Counted from the first letter of the stretch, positions 7,815 to 15,645 are shown. The stretch: 64,000 nt of DNA from Nostoc sp. ATCC 53789 (GCF_009873495.1 NZ_CP046703.1:2356001-2420000); one strand, 5' to 3'. The notes: a model not told the origin generated them from the sequence alone. Translations and numbers: made by a program.

Positions 7815-8903
7815 TCACCAATTCTGCATTTCTACCAATTCCATACACAACTTATTAATTTCCTCTAAATCAGGTTTATGAGGGAGTGTAGATTGTTCGT
7901 AGACAACCTCCATTTCAGCGACTAAATCTTCTGCCATTTTCATCACTTGCTCATAAGAATACTCACCCTTCAAAATAGCTCTTAAATCTTCAACATCACC
8001 AGCTATTCTTCTATCTACAATCACTTCACCTTGACGCAATATTTCTACTCCACTGCGTAATAATCTAATGCAGTGCATCCCATGTTTGAGGTCAAAACCC
8101 GACTTTCTTTCCATTTCTGCTCTAGCCGGATTTCTATTTTCCTGCCAAGATAAATAAGCCTTCCATTCTCTTAAAGCTATTTGATAATTTTGGCTTTTTT
8201 GAAGCAGGCGGATAAAATCTTTACGGCTATTGGTTAAATTTTGAGTATATTCTAAAGTTTCATCGGGTAAAGTATATTGTTTTAACACTCCTTTAAAATC
8301 AATATCTGCCGTCAGCAATTTGTATAACTGTTCCGCTTCTTCCAAAAACTCAATTCGTCCTCTGATTAAGTTATAAAGATACTCCAGAAAAGCATTTAGC
8401 TCATCTTTGCTGAGGGGGGCTTCGTCTTCTATGGCGAAGTCAGATGGTATTGGCTTTTTTTGTGGTGGCTTTAACAACCATTTACGATGAGTTTCCATCT
8501 TTTTGATTTGAGCAAAGGCATAACCAGTGTAAGTATGTTTTACCTTCTTACTCAAAAATAGCTGCTTATGATTAATTAAATGCTGTCCGACTGTGCTTAC
8601 AAAAGGATAGTTATTTAACCAGAGCAATTCTAAAACATTGGGGTTTGCGCCCGCTAATAACAGGAGGATTTTTCTTAATTCATATATAACTGTGTCTTTG
8701 TTGCCATCCAGGAATGAAAATATTCCTGGTTCATCCCAACCAGTATCTTTTTGTTCTATACGATCAAATCCCAAGTAGTACCTTTTGGGCGCGATAAAGA
8801 CTCCCCGATAATCAAAGTCTGAATCAGGACGATTTAAACCATAGCCGTGGCTACCTGCCAAACCAATTAAAATAGTTCTTTGCTCAACTTCTATTCTTTC
8901 CAT
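7815..8903 (-). CDS. Predicted nucleotidyltransferase (RlaP/PF10127-like)
   Basis: The 362 residues begin with the polymerase-beta type nucleotidyltransferase signature: GLAGSHGYGLNRPDSDFDYRG at about residues 14-34 when read in two pieces, giving the GS pair and the DxD metal ligands in DSDFD. The rest is helical and ends in a mixed segment (about 275-360) that includes the RLLRSG phrase. The family is known as a predicted nucleotidyltransferase, with some members linked to RNA repair operons. No ligase or kinase partner is adjacent here, so the substrate is unknown. It is transcribed alone. Confidence 0.75.
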   Translation of the reverse strand: MERIEVEQRTILIGLAGSHGYGLNRPDSDFDYRGVFIAPKRYYLGFDRIEQKDTGWDEPGIFSFLDGNKDTVIYELRKILLLLAGANPNVLELLWLNNYPFVSTVGQHLINHKQLFLSKKVKHTYTGYAFAQIKKMETHRKWLLKPPQKKPIPSDFAIEDEAPLSKDELNAFLEYLYNLIRGRIEFLEEAEQLYKLLTADIDFKGVLKQYTLPDETLEYTQNLTNSRKDFIRLLQKSQNYQIALREWKAYLSWQENRNPARAEMERKSGFDLKHGMHCIRLLRSGVEILRQGEVIVDRRIAGDVEDLRAILKGEYSYEQVMKMAEDLVAEMEVVYEQSTLPHKPDLEEINKLCMELVEMQNW

Positions 8904-8992
8904 ATCACCTGATTAAAATATAGCCATCCTAACTCACGAGTTAGGCAGGTGGGGAGATGGGAAGCAGAGTTGCTTAATTTAACAGAAATGCC

Positions 8993-9027
8993 CCTAAAGG
9001 AGATAATGCAACGGTATCCCCTTTAGG
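8993..9027 (-). terminator. Hairpin downstream of the Nif11-type gene
   Basis: CCTAAAGG(A)GATA and TATC(C)CCTTTAGG pair to form a stem with a short loop. The position fits termination of the minus-strand gene at 9082-9315. Only a loose T-rich region follows on that strand. Confidence 0.5.
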
Positions 9028-9081
9028 AACAAAACTTGTCAATTCAGTTTTTCCTATACTTTCAGTTTCCTAGAATAGAAA

Positions 9082-9315
9082 TTATCTAGGATTAAGGTGC
9101 CGTCTAGTTCCCCATCCTGGATTGACAATGGCGGCTAAATCTTCTTCTGATAACTTGTTGATTTCATTTTCCAGTTCATCAGTTGTGAAGTCATAACCAC
9201 GCTCTTTAGCAATCTTGATGAAAGCTTGTGGATCAGCTGTTGCTTTAAGCTTTTGCTGCAATGCTTGATCTTTTTTTACGGCTTGAAAAAGTCGGGTAGC
9301 ATTTTGCTGTGTCAT
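9082..9315 (-). CDS. Nif11-type leader peptide protein
   Basis: The 77 residues carry a Nif11-like domain (about residues 1-62: helical, with LFQAVKKDQALQQKLKA, AFIKIAKERGYDFTTDEL and LSEEDLAAIVNPG). The short basic tail is GWGTRRHLNPR. Nif11 domains serve as leader peptides of ribosomally made modified peptides in cyanobacteria, or occur alone with unknown roles. Here there is no Gly-Gly type cleavage site, no cysteine-rich core and no LanM, radical-SAM or transporter gene nearby. It is best seen as an orphan Nif11 protein of unknown role. A spacer of about 430 bases separates it from rplU. Confidence 0.75.
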   Translation of the reverse strand: MTQQNATRLFQAVKKDQALQQKLKATADPQAFIKIAKERGYDFTTDELENEINKLSEEDLAAIVNPGWGTRRHLNPR

Positions 9316-9747
9316 GACAAATCCATCTCCTGTTTTAAATATCAGGTTTGAATGTATGAATTTAATTTTTTTGGTTCACTAAATTCTGTAAAGAACTATT
9401 AGATTAAGCGTTGTAAGTTTAATTTTAAAACAAATAAGATAAATGTGTGAATTTTGACAAGAAACTATAAGTTTGAGTCTAAAATATTTCTACTAGTTTA
9501 TAAAAATCATTCCTAAGATAGAAGCAGTTTTTAAATAAAAAGCATCAATTCTGATTTTTGGGTAAGCGATCGCCATCACGGATTTTGGCAAATGGAAGCT
9601 TGACTTAACACCTGTGGATAAAATACAATATTAGATTGTCTGTCTAATTCCTGCTCGGATCAGGTAGACATATTACAAAAGTTGGCAAAAACCTCTCTAC
9701 ATGAGATAAAAACCAGCTACCTGTACGGCAACCTCAAGGACAATTCC
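9316..9747. other. Divergent spacer upstream of the Nif11 gene and rplU
   Basis: An AT-rich spacer with one GCGATCGC site (about 9567) and no supported gene. It must hold the divergent promoters, but no box can be named with confidence. The part at 9682-9747 is open in frame with rplU but does not look like ribosomal protein sequence and is taken as leader. Confidence 0.5.
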
Positions 9748-10155
9748 ATGACTTACGCGATTATTGAAACTGGCGGCAAACAAATACGAGTAGAGCCAGG
9801 GCGGTTTTATGACATTGAACTGCTTCCTACCGAACCAGATGAAAAAGTTACAATAGACTCCGTATTACTCGTGCAGCACGATGGCGCAGTCAGCATTGGA
9901 CAGCCACTAGTGACAGGTGCAACTGTAGAAGGGACTGTAATGCGACATTACAGAGGTCGTAAAGTCTTGGTATACAAGATGAAGCCGAAAAAGAAAACCC
10001 GCAAAAAACGGGGGCATCGTCAGGAAATTACCAGACTTATGATTGACTCCATCACCCTTAACGGTGAAGTATTTGTTGCCCAAGGAGAAGCGGAGAAGGA
10101 AACCCCCATTTTAGATGAGACTCCTGCCGAAGAAGTTGAAACCGCTGCTGAATAA
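9748..10155 (+). CDS. rplU: 50S ribosomal protein L21 (bL21)
   Basis: A structural protein of the large ribosomal subunit. The 135 residues begin MTYAIIETGGKQIRVEPGR and include KVLVYKMKPKKKTRKKRGHRQ, the conserved basic rRNA-binding stretch at about residues 75-95. An acidic tail (about 112-135) extends the usual length of about 103, as often in cyanobacteria. The ATG at 9748 is preferred over upstream in-frame codons because the conserved sequence starts there and AAGGA precedes it by about 8 bases. It forms an operon with rpmA, 37 bases downstream. Confidence 0.95.
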   Translation: MTYAIIETGGKQIRVEPGRFYDIELLPTEPDEKVTIDSVLLVQHDGAVSIGQPLVTGATVEGTVMRHYRGRKVLVYKMKPKKKTRKKRGHRQEITRLMIDSITLNGEVFVAQGEAEKETPILDETPAEEVETAAE

Positions 10156-10192
10156 TAAAAAGAAGTAGATACAGATACCATAAGAGGAAATC

Positions 10193-10489
10193 ATGGCTCA
10201 TAAGAAAGGAACGGGTAGTACACGCAACGGTCGCGATTCTAACGCCCAACGTCTGGGTGTGAAGCGTTATGGCGGTCAAGTTGTGCGTGCAGGAAATATT
10301 CTCGTGCGTCAGCGCGGTACCAAATTTCACCCTGGTAACAACGTTGGTATTGGTAGCGATGACACTCTGTTCGCCTTAATCGACGGTGTTGTAATGTTTG
10401 AGAGAAAGGGCAAAACCCGTAAAAAAGTTAGTGTTTATTTACCTATAACTGCTGTTGAAACAGCCCCTGCTGAAGCAGTAGCAAGTTAG
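10193..10489 (+). CDS. rpmA: 50S ribosomal protein L27 (bL27)
   Basis: L27 sits at the peptidyl-transferase side of the large subunit. The 98 residues begin [20 protein letters not shown] and continue with the conserved LGVKRYGGQ and [13 protein letters not shown] segments. The basic N-terminus starts immediately, with no cleaved extension as found in Firmicutes. AGAGGAAATC before the ATG supplies the ribosome site. It is the second gene of the rplU-rpmA operon, and a hairpin follows the stop. A short Ala/Glu-rich tail (about 86-98) is extra compared with E. coli. Confidence 0.97.
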   Translation: MAHKKGTGSTRNGRDSNAQRLGVKRYGGQVVRAGNILVRQRGTKFHPGNNVGIGSDDTLFALIDGVVMFERKGKTRKKVSVYLPITAVETAPAEAVAS

Positions 10490-10493
10490 AGTC

Positions 10494-10522
10494 TTAGGGT
10501 GGGCACTATTTACCCACCCTAA
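10494..10522 (+). terminator. Terminator-like hairpin after rpmA
   Basis: TTAGGGTGGG pairs perfectly with CCCACCCTAA around a 9-base loop, five bases after the rpmA stop. No T tract follows, so it could act by RNA stabilisation as much as by termination. Confidence 0.6.
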
Positions 10523-10605
10523 TCGCTGGTTAGCGCTGGTATGATGGTCAAATTTGCAATAAATATTATAAAAGTCGCTTTTTTCCTCTGTTGTCCATAA
10601 ATTAG

Positions 10606-10736
10606 TAAGTATCTAGGCATAAATAAATTTAAAGTTTGTAGTAAGGACTTTAGTCCTGATAATCCTTACTCTGAGCGATAAATCGCTCACTACAAACTAA
10701 GAGTTTATTTTATATTTAATTATGTCTACCTACTTA
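10606..10736. repeat. Candidate MITE with imperfect terminal inverted repeats
   Basis: The ends TAAGTATCTAGGCATAAATAAA and the reverse complement of TATGTCTACCTACTTA resemble each other (TAAGTA..TAG.CATAA). Inside, AGTTTGTAGT and ACTACAAACT form a second inverted pair around AGGACTTTAGTCCT and GAGCGATAAATCGCTC hairpins. There is no coding capacity. The form fits a non-autonomous mobile element. Confidence 0.5.
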
Positions 10737-10745
10737 TCAGGATTA

Positions 10746-10908
10746 TCAAAGCGCAGATATTCTTCACTAACAAAATATTACTCAAGAAAATTGGATTGTG
10801 TAACTTGCTGCTGTAGGCATCGCATATCAAGGCTTAGGCACCAATGTGTTTGTATGTTCCAAAGTTCAGGATAGCCAGCCAGAAATAGGTTTGTTCTTAA
10901 ACTCTTAG
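10746..10908 (+). pseudogene. Possible coding remnant with in-frame stops
   Basis: One frame reads AVGIAYQGLGTNVFVCSKVQ and then DSQPEIGLFLNS before TAG 10906-10908. Upstream in the same frame, QNITQENWIV is interrupted by TAA codons at about 10767 and 10801. The glycine/valine pattern looks like real protein sequence, perhaps the end of a secretion or efflux adaptor, but the family is not certain. It lies between two repeat elements. Confidence 0.3.
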
Positions 10909-10913
10909 GATTA

Positions 10914-10988
10914 AACATCTCCAGAAATTAAACGTGCGTTACCCAGAACCCTTGTATAGACGTAGCAGTGCAAAATCTCTACATTCTT
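10914..10988. repeat. Degenerate copy of the 90-bp MITE found at 20959
   Basis: ACATCTCCAGAAATTAAA, GCGTTACCCAGAACCCTTGT and GACGTAGCAGTGC match the reverse complement of the element at 20959-21048. The second half has decayed and the right terminal repeat is lost. Confidence 0.75.
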
Positions 10989-11319
10989 CACTATGAGCTA
11001 TGAGATTTTGCTGAAATAATACCTAAATTAGATTCTGGCTTTGAGTTACCATGAATACCTGAGAAAATGCTGAGAATTAACTAAATTTTCTCAAGGGATA
11101 AATTTATGAAAATTATGGCTTAGTTTCAATAAGCTCTCAGCCATTATAGAGATACTTTAGATGTTCGGGATAAATCAAACATCAGTAACAAGTGTCTGAT
11201 TAAATCCTCTACAAGAAGGCATCTTCTTTATCTCAATAGCATTTATGAATCTGCTCGGAGCTTAATTTTCTCTGAGTCAATCAATACAAAAAGAACTATC
11301 CAAAGGACGAAAGAAGACT
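10989..11319. other. Spacer upstream of the methionine-rich lipoprotein gene
   Basis: No gene or clear repeat is visible. It must contain the promoter of the five-gene redox cassette. AAAGGACGAAAGAAG just before the ATG at 11320 provides the ribosome site. No convincing sigma-factor box or operator could be picked out by eye. Confidence 0.45.
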
Positions 11320-11727
11320 ATGAACTGGAAAATACTTTGTTTAATTGCTGGTTTAAGCTTAACGACCAGTCTCACTGCTTGCTCTAGCAGTCCTGCAAGC
11401 AACAATCAAATTTCCCCTGAAGCCTCTCCTGCAATGAGTAAAGATAAAGCTGGCGATGCAATGAGTAAGGATAAAGCTGGCGGTGCAATGGGCAAAGATG
11501 CAATGAGTAAGGATAAAGCTGGCGATGCAATGGGTAAAGATGCAATGAGTAAGGATAAAGCTGGCGATGCAATGGGTAAAGATGCAATGAGTAAGGATAA
11601 AGCTGGCGGTGCAATGAAAGATGCAATGAGTAAGGATAAAGCTGGCGATGCAATGGGTAAAGATGCAATGGGTAAAGACAAAGCTGGCGATGCTATGAAG
11701 CAATCTCCGGCTTCCACCAAGCCTTAG
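11320..11727 (+). CDS. Methionine-rich MXKDX-repeat lipoprotein
   Basis: The 135 residues start with a lipoprotein signal; the lipobox LTAC puts the lipidated Cys at residue 21. The mature part is almost entirely the repeat AMSKDKAGDAMGKD (14 residues, 42 bases, about four near-identical copies plus part copies). It carries 13 Met and about a quarter Lys/Asp. This matches the pentapeptide MXKDX repeat family. Related Met-rich periplasmic peptides in proteobacteria are oxidised by hypochlorite and re-reduced by MsrP/YedY. Here an MsrP-like molybdoenzyme gene lies about 2.1 kb downstream in the same run of genes. A sacrificial-antioxidant role is inferred; metal binding is an alternative. The gene is repeat-expanded at DNA level. 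Confidence 0.85.
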   Translation: MNWKILCLIAGLSLTTSLTACSSSPASNNQISPEASPAMSKDKAGDAMSKDKAGGAMGKDAMSKDKAGDAMGKDAMSKDKAGDAMGKDAMSKDKAGGAMKDAMSKDKAGDAMGKDAMGKDKAGDAMKQSPASTKP

Positions 11728-11839
11728 CCACAGCCTTTGCATCTCACTTTTCTTTTACTAACATTAGGGGCTGCTTACCAAGACGATCTTGAGCTAATCC
11801 CTATACTTTGGCGCTTTGACCTCAACAGGAGAAATTCTG

Positions 11840-12448
11840 ATGAATCACAACCTGCTCCGCCGCCGTCAGTTACTTTTTTATCTTGGGTTAGGGGTTGTCG
11901 GAATCGGTGCAGCTACAACATTCTCCAACTTCAGAAAAGTGAATGCCCCTTCTATATCTCCTGCAAAAAGTAACAAGACGCAAGACTCAGAAACCATTAC
12001 AGTGAAAACTCCAGCAGGTAATAATTTACCAGAGTTTCAGGGTATCAGTCAGTGGCTTAATTCTACTCCTTTGTCGATCGCTGACCTCAAAGGCAGTGTT
12101 ATTCTGATCCAGTTTTGGACTTTTGCTTGTATTAACTGCCAGCGTACCCTGCCTTACATCACTAGATGGCATAAACAGTATGAGTCGCAGGGACTCAAGG
12201 TGATTGGTATCCACACACCAGAGTTTGCTTTTGAGCGAGATCCGAACAATATAAAAAAGGCGTTACGACAACATCAAATTACTTATCCGGTTCCAGTTGA
12301 TAACGAGTATAAAACTTGGAATGCTTACGAAAATCAGTATTGGCCCCATATATTTATAGCCGATCGCCAGGGTTTACTACAATATGACCATATTGGTGAA
12401 GGGGCATACGAAAAAATAGAGCAAACTATCCGCCAGCTATTGGGGTAG
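11840..12448 (+). CDS. TlpA/DipZ-like thioredoxin-fold protein, exported
   Basis: It encodes 202 residues from the ATG at 11840, which has AGGAG about 8 bases upstream. An in-frame TTG at 11816 is less likely. The N-terminus has LRRRQLLFY followed by a hydrophobic helix (about residues 11-29), a membrane anchor or Tat-like signal. The thioredoxin fold has the active site WTFACINCQRTLPY, with Cys97 and Cys100. The following segments resemble the C-terminal domain of DipZ-type proteins (VIGIHTPEFAFERDPNN). It probably receives electrons from CcdA, whose gene starts 8 bases after its stop, and passes them to an extracytoplasmic partner. Confidence 0.85.
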   Translation: MNHNLLRRRQLLFYLGLGVVGIGAATTFSNFRKVNAPSISPAKSNKTQDSETITVKTPAGNNLPEFQGISQWLNSTPLSIADLKGSVILIQFWTFACINCQRTLPYITRWHKQYESQGLKVIGIHTPEFAFERDPNNIKKALRQHQITYPVPVDNEYKTWNAYENQYWPHIFIADRQGLLQYDHIGEGAYEKIEQTIRQLLG

Positions 12449-12456
12449 AAGCAATT

Positions 12457-13149
12457 ATGACGACTTCTACTTTATCAATTAGTCTGGCTTTATTGGGGGG
12501 AGTTTTGAATGTCCTTTCACCCTGTGTTTTACCGATTTTGCCTGTGCTATTAGGGCGCTCGCTCCAATCGCATACTTACGGCCCAGTCGCACTGGTAGGG
12601 GGATTAATCGCTGGTTTTGCGCTGGCAGGTAGCTTACTCGGTGTAACATCAGTCTGGTTTACAGGTTTGGCTAATTTATTACGGAGTGGCGCGATCGCAC
12701 TTCTTTTATTTTTGGGATTAATTGCAATTTTCCCCACCTGGAGTTACCGAATATTTACTTATATTCCAGTCGGCAATTTGGCTAAAAAACCTCCACGAAT
12801 TGGACTTATGGGTGAGTTTTGGCTAGGAACTCAGTTAGGGCTTTTGTGGACTCCCTGTGCTGGGCCGGTTTTGGGAGGAATTTTAGTCCTAGCGGCAGTT
12901 AATCATCAAGTCGCAGGTGCATTTTGGCTACTGGTTGTTTATGGAATCGGAGCAGGTTTACCTTTATTAGCGATCGCTTACGGTGGACGAGTATTCAGCC
13001 AACGAATCCTCAATCTCCGCCCCCATAGTGCAGTGTTGCAGCGCGTTGGTGGCGTAGCGATCGCAACAACAGCAATTGCTATTCTTCTCGGTTGGGATGT
13101 CCAAATACAACTTTGGCTGGCTCCGTTTTTTCCTACTCAACCTTTGTGA
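12457..13149 (+). CDS. ccdA: CcdA-type thiol electron transporter
   Basis: The 230 residues form about six transmembrane helices. The two conserved membrane cysteines lie in NVLSPCVLPILP (Cys23) and LWTPCAGPVLGG (Cys134), the signature of CcdA/DsbD-beta proteins that carry reducing power from cytosolic thioredoxin across the membrane. Cyanobacterial CcdA usually serves cytochrome c maturation. Here the gene is clustered with an exported thioredoxin-like protein and a molybdoenzyme, which suggests a dedicated reductase pathway. The short spacing to the upstream gene implies one operon. It may be an additional copy beside a housekeeping one. Confidence 0.9.
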   Translation: MTTSTLSISLALLGGVLNVLSPCVLPILPVLLGRSLQSHTYGPVALVGGLIAGFALAGSLLGVTSVWFTGLANLLRSGAIALLLFLGLIAIFPTWSYRIFTYIPVGNLAKKPPRIGLMGEFWLGTQLGLLWTPCAGPVLGGILVLAAVNHQVAGAFWLLVVYGIGAGLPLLAIAYGGRVFSQRILNLRPHSAVLQRVGGVAIATTAIAILLGWDVQIQLWLAPFFPTQPL

Positions 13150-13165
13150 GACAGCCATAAGCGTG

Positions 13166-13259
13166 CCAATTTTAGATTTTGGATTAGAAGACCCAATCCA
13201 AAAGTCTGGCTGGGAACAATCTAAAAATCTAAGATCCAAAATTCAAAATCCAAAATTGG
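13166..13259. repeat. Spacer inverted repeat between ccdA and the cytochrome gene
   Basis: CCAATTTTAGATTTTGGATT at the left and AATTCAAAATCCAAAATTGG at the right form a long imperfect hairpin that ends at the next start codon. It is a common kind of Nostoc spacer repeat. It could separate or attenuate transcription within the cassette. Confidence 0.7.
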
Positions 13260-13260
13260 T

Positions 13261-13857
13261 ATGATCTCATCTAAACGCAAAGTCCGCTCAACACCAAGTC
13301 AGACTTTTTTATCAAAGACCTTTCACTGGATTAATATCATCAGTCTCATGTTGATGATTACTAGCGGACTGCAAATCTATAATGCTAATCCGGTATTTGG
13401 CGGGCGTGCAGGTTGGCATTTTCCTGACTTTATCTTGCTGGGAGGTTGGCTTGGGGGTGGCAGACACTGGCATTTTGCTGCTATGTGGCTATTTTCGCTG
13501 AACTTACTTTGGTATGGGCTTTATATCTTTGTAACTCGTCGTTGGCAGCGTCGCTTTGCCGATGGTGGTGACTTAAAAGCATTGCAAGTCAGTCAGAACC
13601 CAAAGCGCAAAAATTACGCATGGCATCGGCTAGTTTATACTGCTATCATTCCAGTGCTACTGCTGGCAATCTTGAGTGGTCTGGCGATGTACAAACCTGC
13701 CCAACTGCATTGGCTTTCGGGGCTGTTTGGTAGTTGGAAAACTCTACGCACTGTTCACTTTATCACTGTTCCCACAGTCATACTGTTTACAATTGCTCAT
13801 TCCTTACTTGCCCTGAAGGTAGGAAGCATCCGTCTAGTTAAGTCTATGTTCCTGTAG
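13261..13857 (+). CDS. Four-helix cytochrome b (b561/Ni-hydrogenase type)
   Basis: The 198 residues contain four hydrophobic helices, at about 20-40, 70-92, 122-142 and 160-182. Histidines suited to binding haem lie in KTFHWINI, GRHWHFAAMW, YAWHRLVYT and HFITVPTVILFTIAHS. The fold matches the cytochrome b/b6 domain family that takes electrons from quinol or passes them to a periplasmic partner. The molybdoenzyme gene begins 7 bases after its stop, so it is the likely membrane electron donor. Its topology differs from MsrQ/YedZ, which has six helices and a ferric-reductase-like domain. Confidence 0.8.
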   Translation: MISSKRKVRSTPSQTFLSKTFHWINIISLMLMITSGLQIYNANPVFGGRAGWHFPDFILLGGWLGGGRHWHFAAMWLFSLNLLWYGLYIFVTRRWQRRFADGGDLKALQVSQNPKRKNYAWHRLVYTAIIPVLLLAILSGLAMYKPAQLHWLSGLFGSWKTLRTVHFITVPTVILFTIAHSLLALKVGSIRLVKSMFL

Positions 13858-13864
13858 AGGTAAT

Positions 13865-14581
13865 ATGAGTCTGATTCTTCCCAAACGCACCTTATCCCGT
13901 CGCCAATTATTGCAACTATCTGGACTTTCAGGGGTAGGTTTTCTTTTAGGTGGCTGTGGGACAAATTTGTTCTCAGATAATCTGCGGCAAATATCTGAGC
14001 CACTAAACCAACGTCTAGAAGCACTCCTGTTAAGTCAGAAACCAGTTCCAGAGTTTCCTGTTAGTGCCATAGAAGCAGACAAATTGCTAATCAATTCCTT
14101 TGACTTCACGCCGCAAATTGATCCGGTGCAGTTTCGCCTGAAGATTGATGGCGAGGTTAGTAACCCGATGCAATTGAGTATGGGGGATATTGAAAAACTT
14201 CCCTTGACTTCAATGGTAATTCGCCATGTCTGTGTTGAAGGCTGGGCTGCGATCGTTCAATGGGGAGGCGTGCGACTGCGAGACTTAGTAGCGCTGGTAC
14301 AGCCGAAGTCCAACGTCCGCTATGTCTACTTTAAGTCTGCTGATGGCTACTATGAAAGCTGGGATCTTGCCTCTGCTGTACATCCCCAAACCTTGATGGC
14401 TTATCAAAAGAATGGACAACCATTATCAGTTGATAATGGTGCGCCTATGCGCCTAGCATCCCCAATTAAACTGGGTTATAAGCAAAGCAAGTGGGTGACT
14501 CAAATTACATTCGTCAGCAATTTGTTACCTCTTAAAGGCTATTGGGAAGATCAGGGCTATGAGTGGTTTGCAGGGCTATAG
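13865..14581 (+). CDS. Molybdopterin oxidoreductase, MsrP/YedY-like, Tat lipoprotein
   Basis: The 238 residues begin with a twin-arginine signal (SRRQLLQLSG, residues 11-20) and a lipobox LLGGC (Cys31), so the enzyme is probably exported folded and lipid-anchored. The sulfite-oxidase-type molybdopterin domain (about 80-230) contains the metal-binding Cys123 in RHVCVEGWAAIVQWGG. It is shorter than E. coli MsrP (about 330). MsrP reduces oxidised methionine in periplasmic proteins; other members of the fold oxidise sulfite. Clustering with a methionine-rich lipoprotein and a cytochrome b favours a reductase role, but that is inference. A small hairpin ends the operon. Confidence 0.85.
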   Translation: MSLILPKRTLSRRQLLQLSGLSGVGFLLGGCGTNLFSDNLRQISEPLNQRLEALLLSQKPVPEFPVSAIEADKLLINSFDFTPQIDPVQFRLKIDGEVSNPMQLSMGDIEKLPLTSMVIRHVCVEGWAAIVQWGGVRLRDLVALVQPKSNVRYVYFKSADGYYESWDLASAVHPQTLMAYQKNGQPLSVDNGAPMRLASPIKLGYKQSKWVTQITFVSNLLPLKGYWEDQGYEWFAGL

Positions 14582-14605
14582 TCAGCGAAACAGTGCTGAG
14601 TAAAG

Positions 14606-14634
14606 AAGTGGGAAGAGTTTAAGATTGCCCACTT
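14606..14634 (+). terminator. Short hairpin after the molybdoenzyme gene
   Basis: AAGTGGG pairs with CCCACTT, followed by TTCAAATTT. The stem is short and the T tract weak. The stronger terminator at 14726-14778 may complete the job. Confidence 0.5.
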
Positions 14635-14725
14635 TTCAAATTTGATAGTGAGTTTTTCCCGTAGGAACTAGCATCATTGATTATGTGCTTTTAAGCACCA
14701 AGGCAAATCGGCTCAATCCCAATAA

Positions 14726-14778
14726 GAAACCCCCTCTGCTTGCGTCATAGTAAAGTAATTACAAGCAAGAGGGGTTTC
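14726..14778. terminator. Strong bidirectional terminator
   Basis: GAAACCCCCTCTGCTTG pairs with CAAGCAAGAGGGGTTTC (one mismatch or bulge) around an AT-rich loop. ATTTTTTATTTA follows on the plus strand. It lies between the redox cassette and the convergent pentapeptide-repeat gene and can serve both. Confidence 0.8.
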
Positions 14779-14877
14779 ATTTTTTATTTATTGTATAGGC
14801 AGATTTTAAAGATAATGCTGGCAAAAAACCAGTTTCTCTGATGTTGTGTTTATTTTCACCTGCCTACTCAGTTCAGC

Positions 14878-15333
14878 CTAGTCCCAATCGGGAATTTCGG
14901 CATCTTCTCCACCAATCCCGATTCCAGTGTTAAATATTTCGGCATCAGTTAGATTTAGATCGTTCATTGATGCTTTATACACATTAGAATCGTGAATCGT
15001 AGCGCGGGTAAAATTTACTCCGTTAAGATTGGTTTGCTTCAAATTAACATTGGTTACATAAGCTGATGTTAGGTTAGCACCTGCCAAATTAGCACCTGTT
15101 AAGTCAGCACCTTCGAGGTTAGCCCCTACAAGGTTTGCTCCTTCGAGCTTCGAGCCTCTCAAGTCAGCACCAATTAAATGAGCGCCACTGAGGTTAGCTC
15201 CCGACAAATTGCACTGGATACATTCCCCAGTTGAAAGCAGCTTTTGTAAATCCTGTGGATTTTCGGCTCTAACCGAGCTAGCGAAAAATAGGGGAGTTGC
15301 TAAGGCCATGGCCGCTAATAGCTGGAGTTTCAT
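14878..15333 (-). CDS. Exported pentapeptide-repeat protein
   Basis: The 151 residues start with a cleavable signal peptide (about residues 1-23, ending SVRA-EN). Tandem pentapeptides A(N/D)LxG follow over about residues 42-125 (GANLSGAHLIGADLRGSKLE and onwards), predicted to fold as a right-handed quadrilateral beta-helix. Two cysteines, ECIQC at about residues 37-41, could form a disulfide after export. Pentapeptide-repeat proteins are abundant in cyanobacteria, and most have no known role. The gene stands alone, converging on the terminator of the redox cassette. Confidence 0.85.
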   Translation of the reverse strand: MKLQLLAAMALATPLFFASSVRAENPQDLQKLLSTGECIQCNLSGANLSGAHLIGADLRGSKLEGANLVGANLEGADLTGANLAGANLTSAYVTNVNLKQTNLNGVNFTRATIHDSNVYKASMNDLNLTDAEIFNTGIGIGGEDAEIPDWD

Positions 15334-15645
15334 ATATTTTCCCCCTTAATAATCAAGTTGCGTCCGTTCTGTCCCTCACAACTCTATTATCTCACTAAAC
15401 TTCGTGAGGTCAATGTATACTATGCGTTAATAAATTGGTTATGATATGAACTTGCTATAATAGCGAGATAAAAAATTCGATATATCCTGTTTCTGGTCGA
15501 TTTTTACCCGATAAACCCTAAAAAGCTGCCAGTGTTAAATCTCTGTTAAATCTTTTTAAAGGCTTGCACTGCTTGGCATAATTTGGCGTTTTGATAAGTA
15601 TTTATACTTTATCAATTGATTTGATCGCAAATTCGCAAATTAGGT
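15334..15645. other. Spacer with no visible gene
   Basis: AT-rich and without a convincing frame or repeat apart from a doubled AAATCTCTGTTAAATCT-type motif near 15538-15556. It holds the promoter of the pentapeptide-repeat gene. Confidence 0.4.

Noticed and set aside
9682..9747. A 22-residue N-terminal extension of ribosomal protein L21
   Set aside because: The conserved protein starts at the ATG 9748 with a ribosome site; the extension lacks homology.
11359..11742. Three overlapping minus-strand open frames rich in His/Leu/Ser opposite the MXKDX gene
   Set aside because: They exist only because the 42-base repeat has no stops in any frame. The plus frame has a lipoprotein signal, a ribosome site and a known family.
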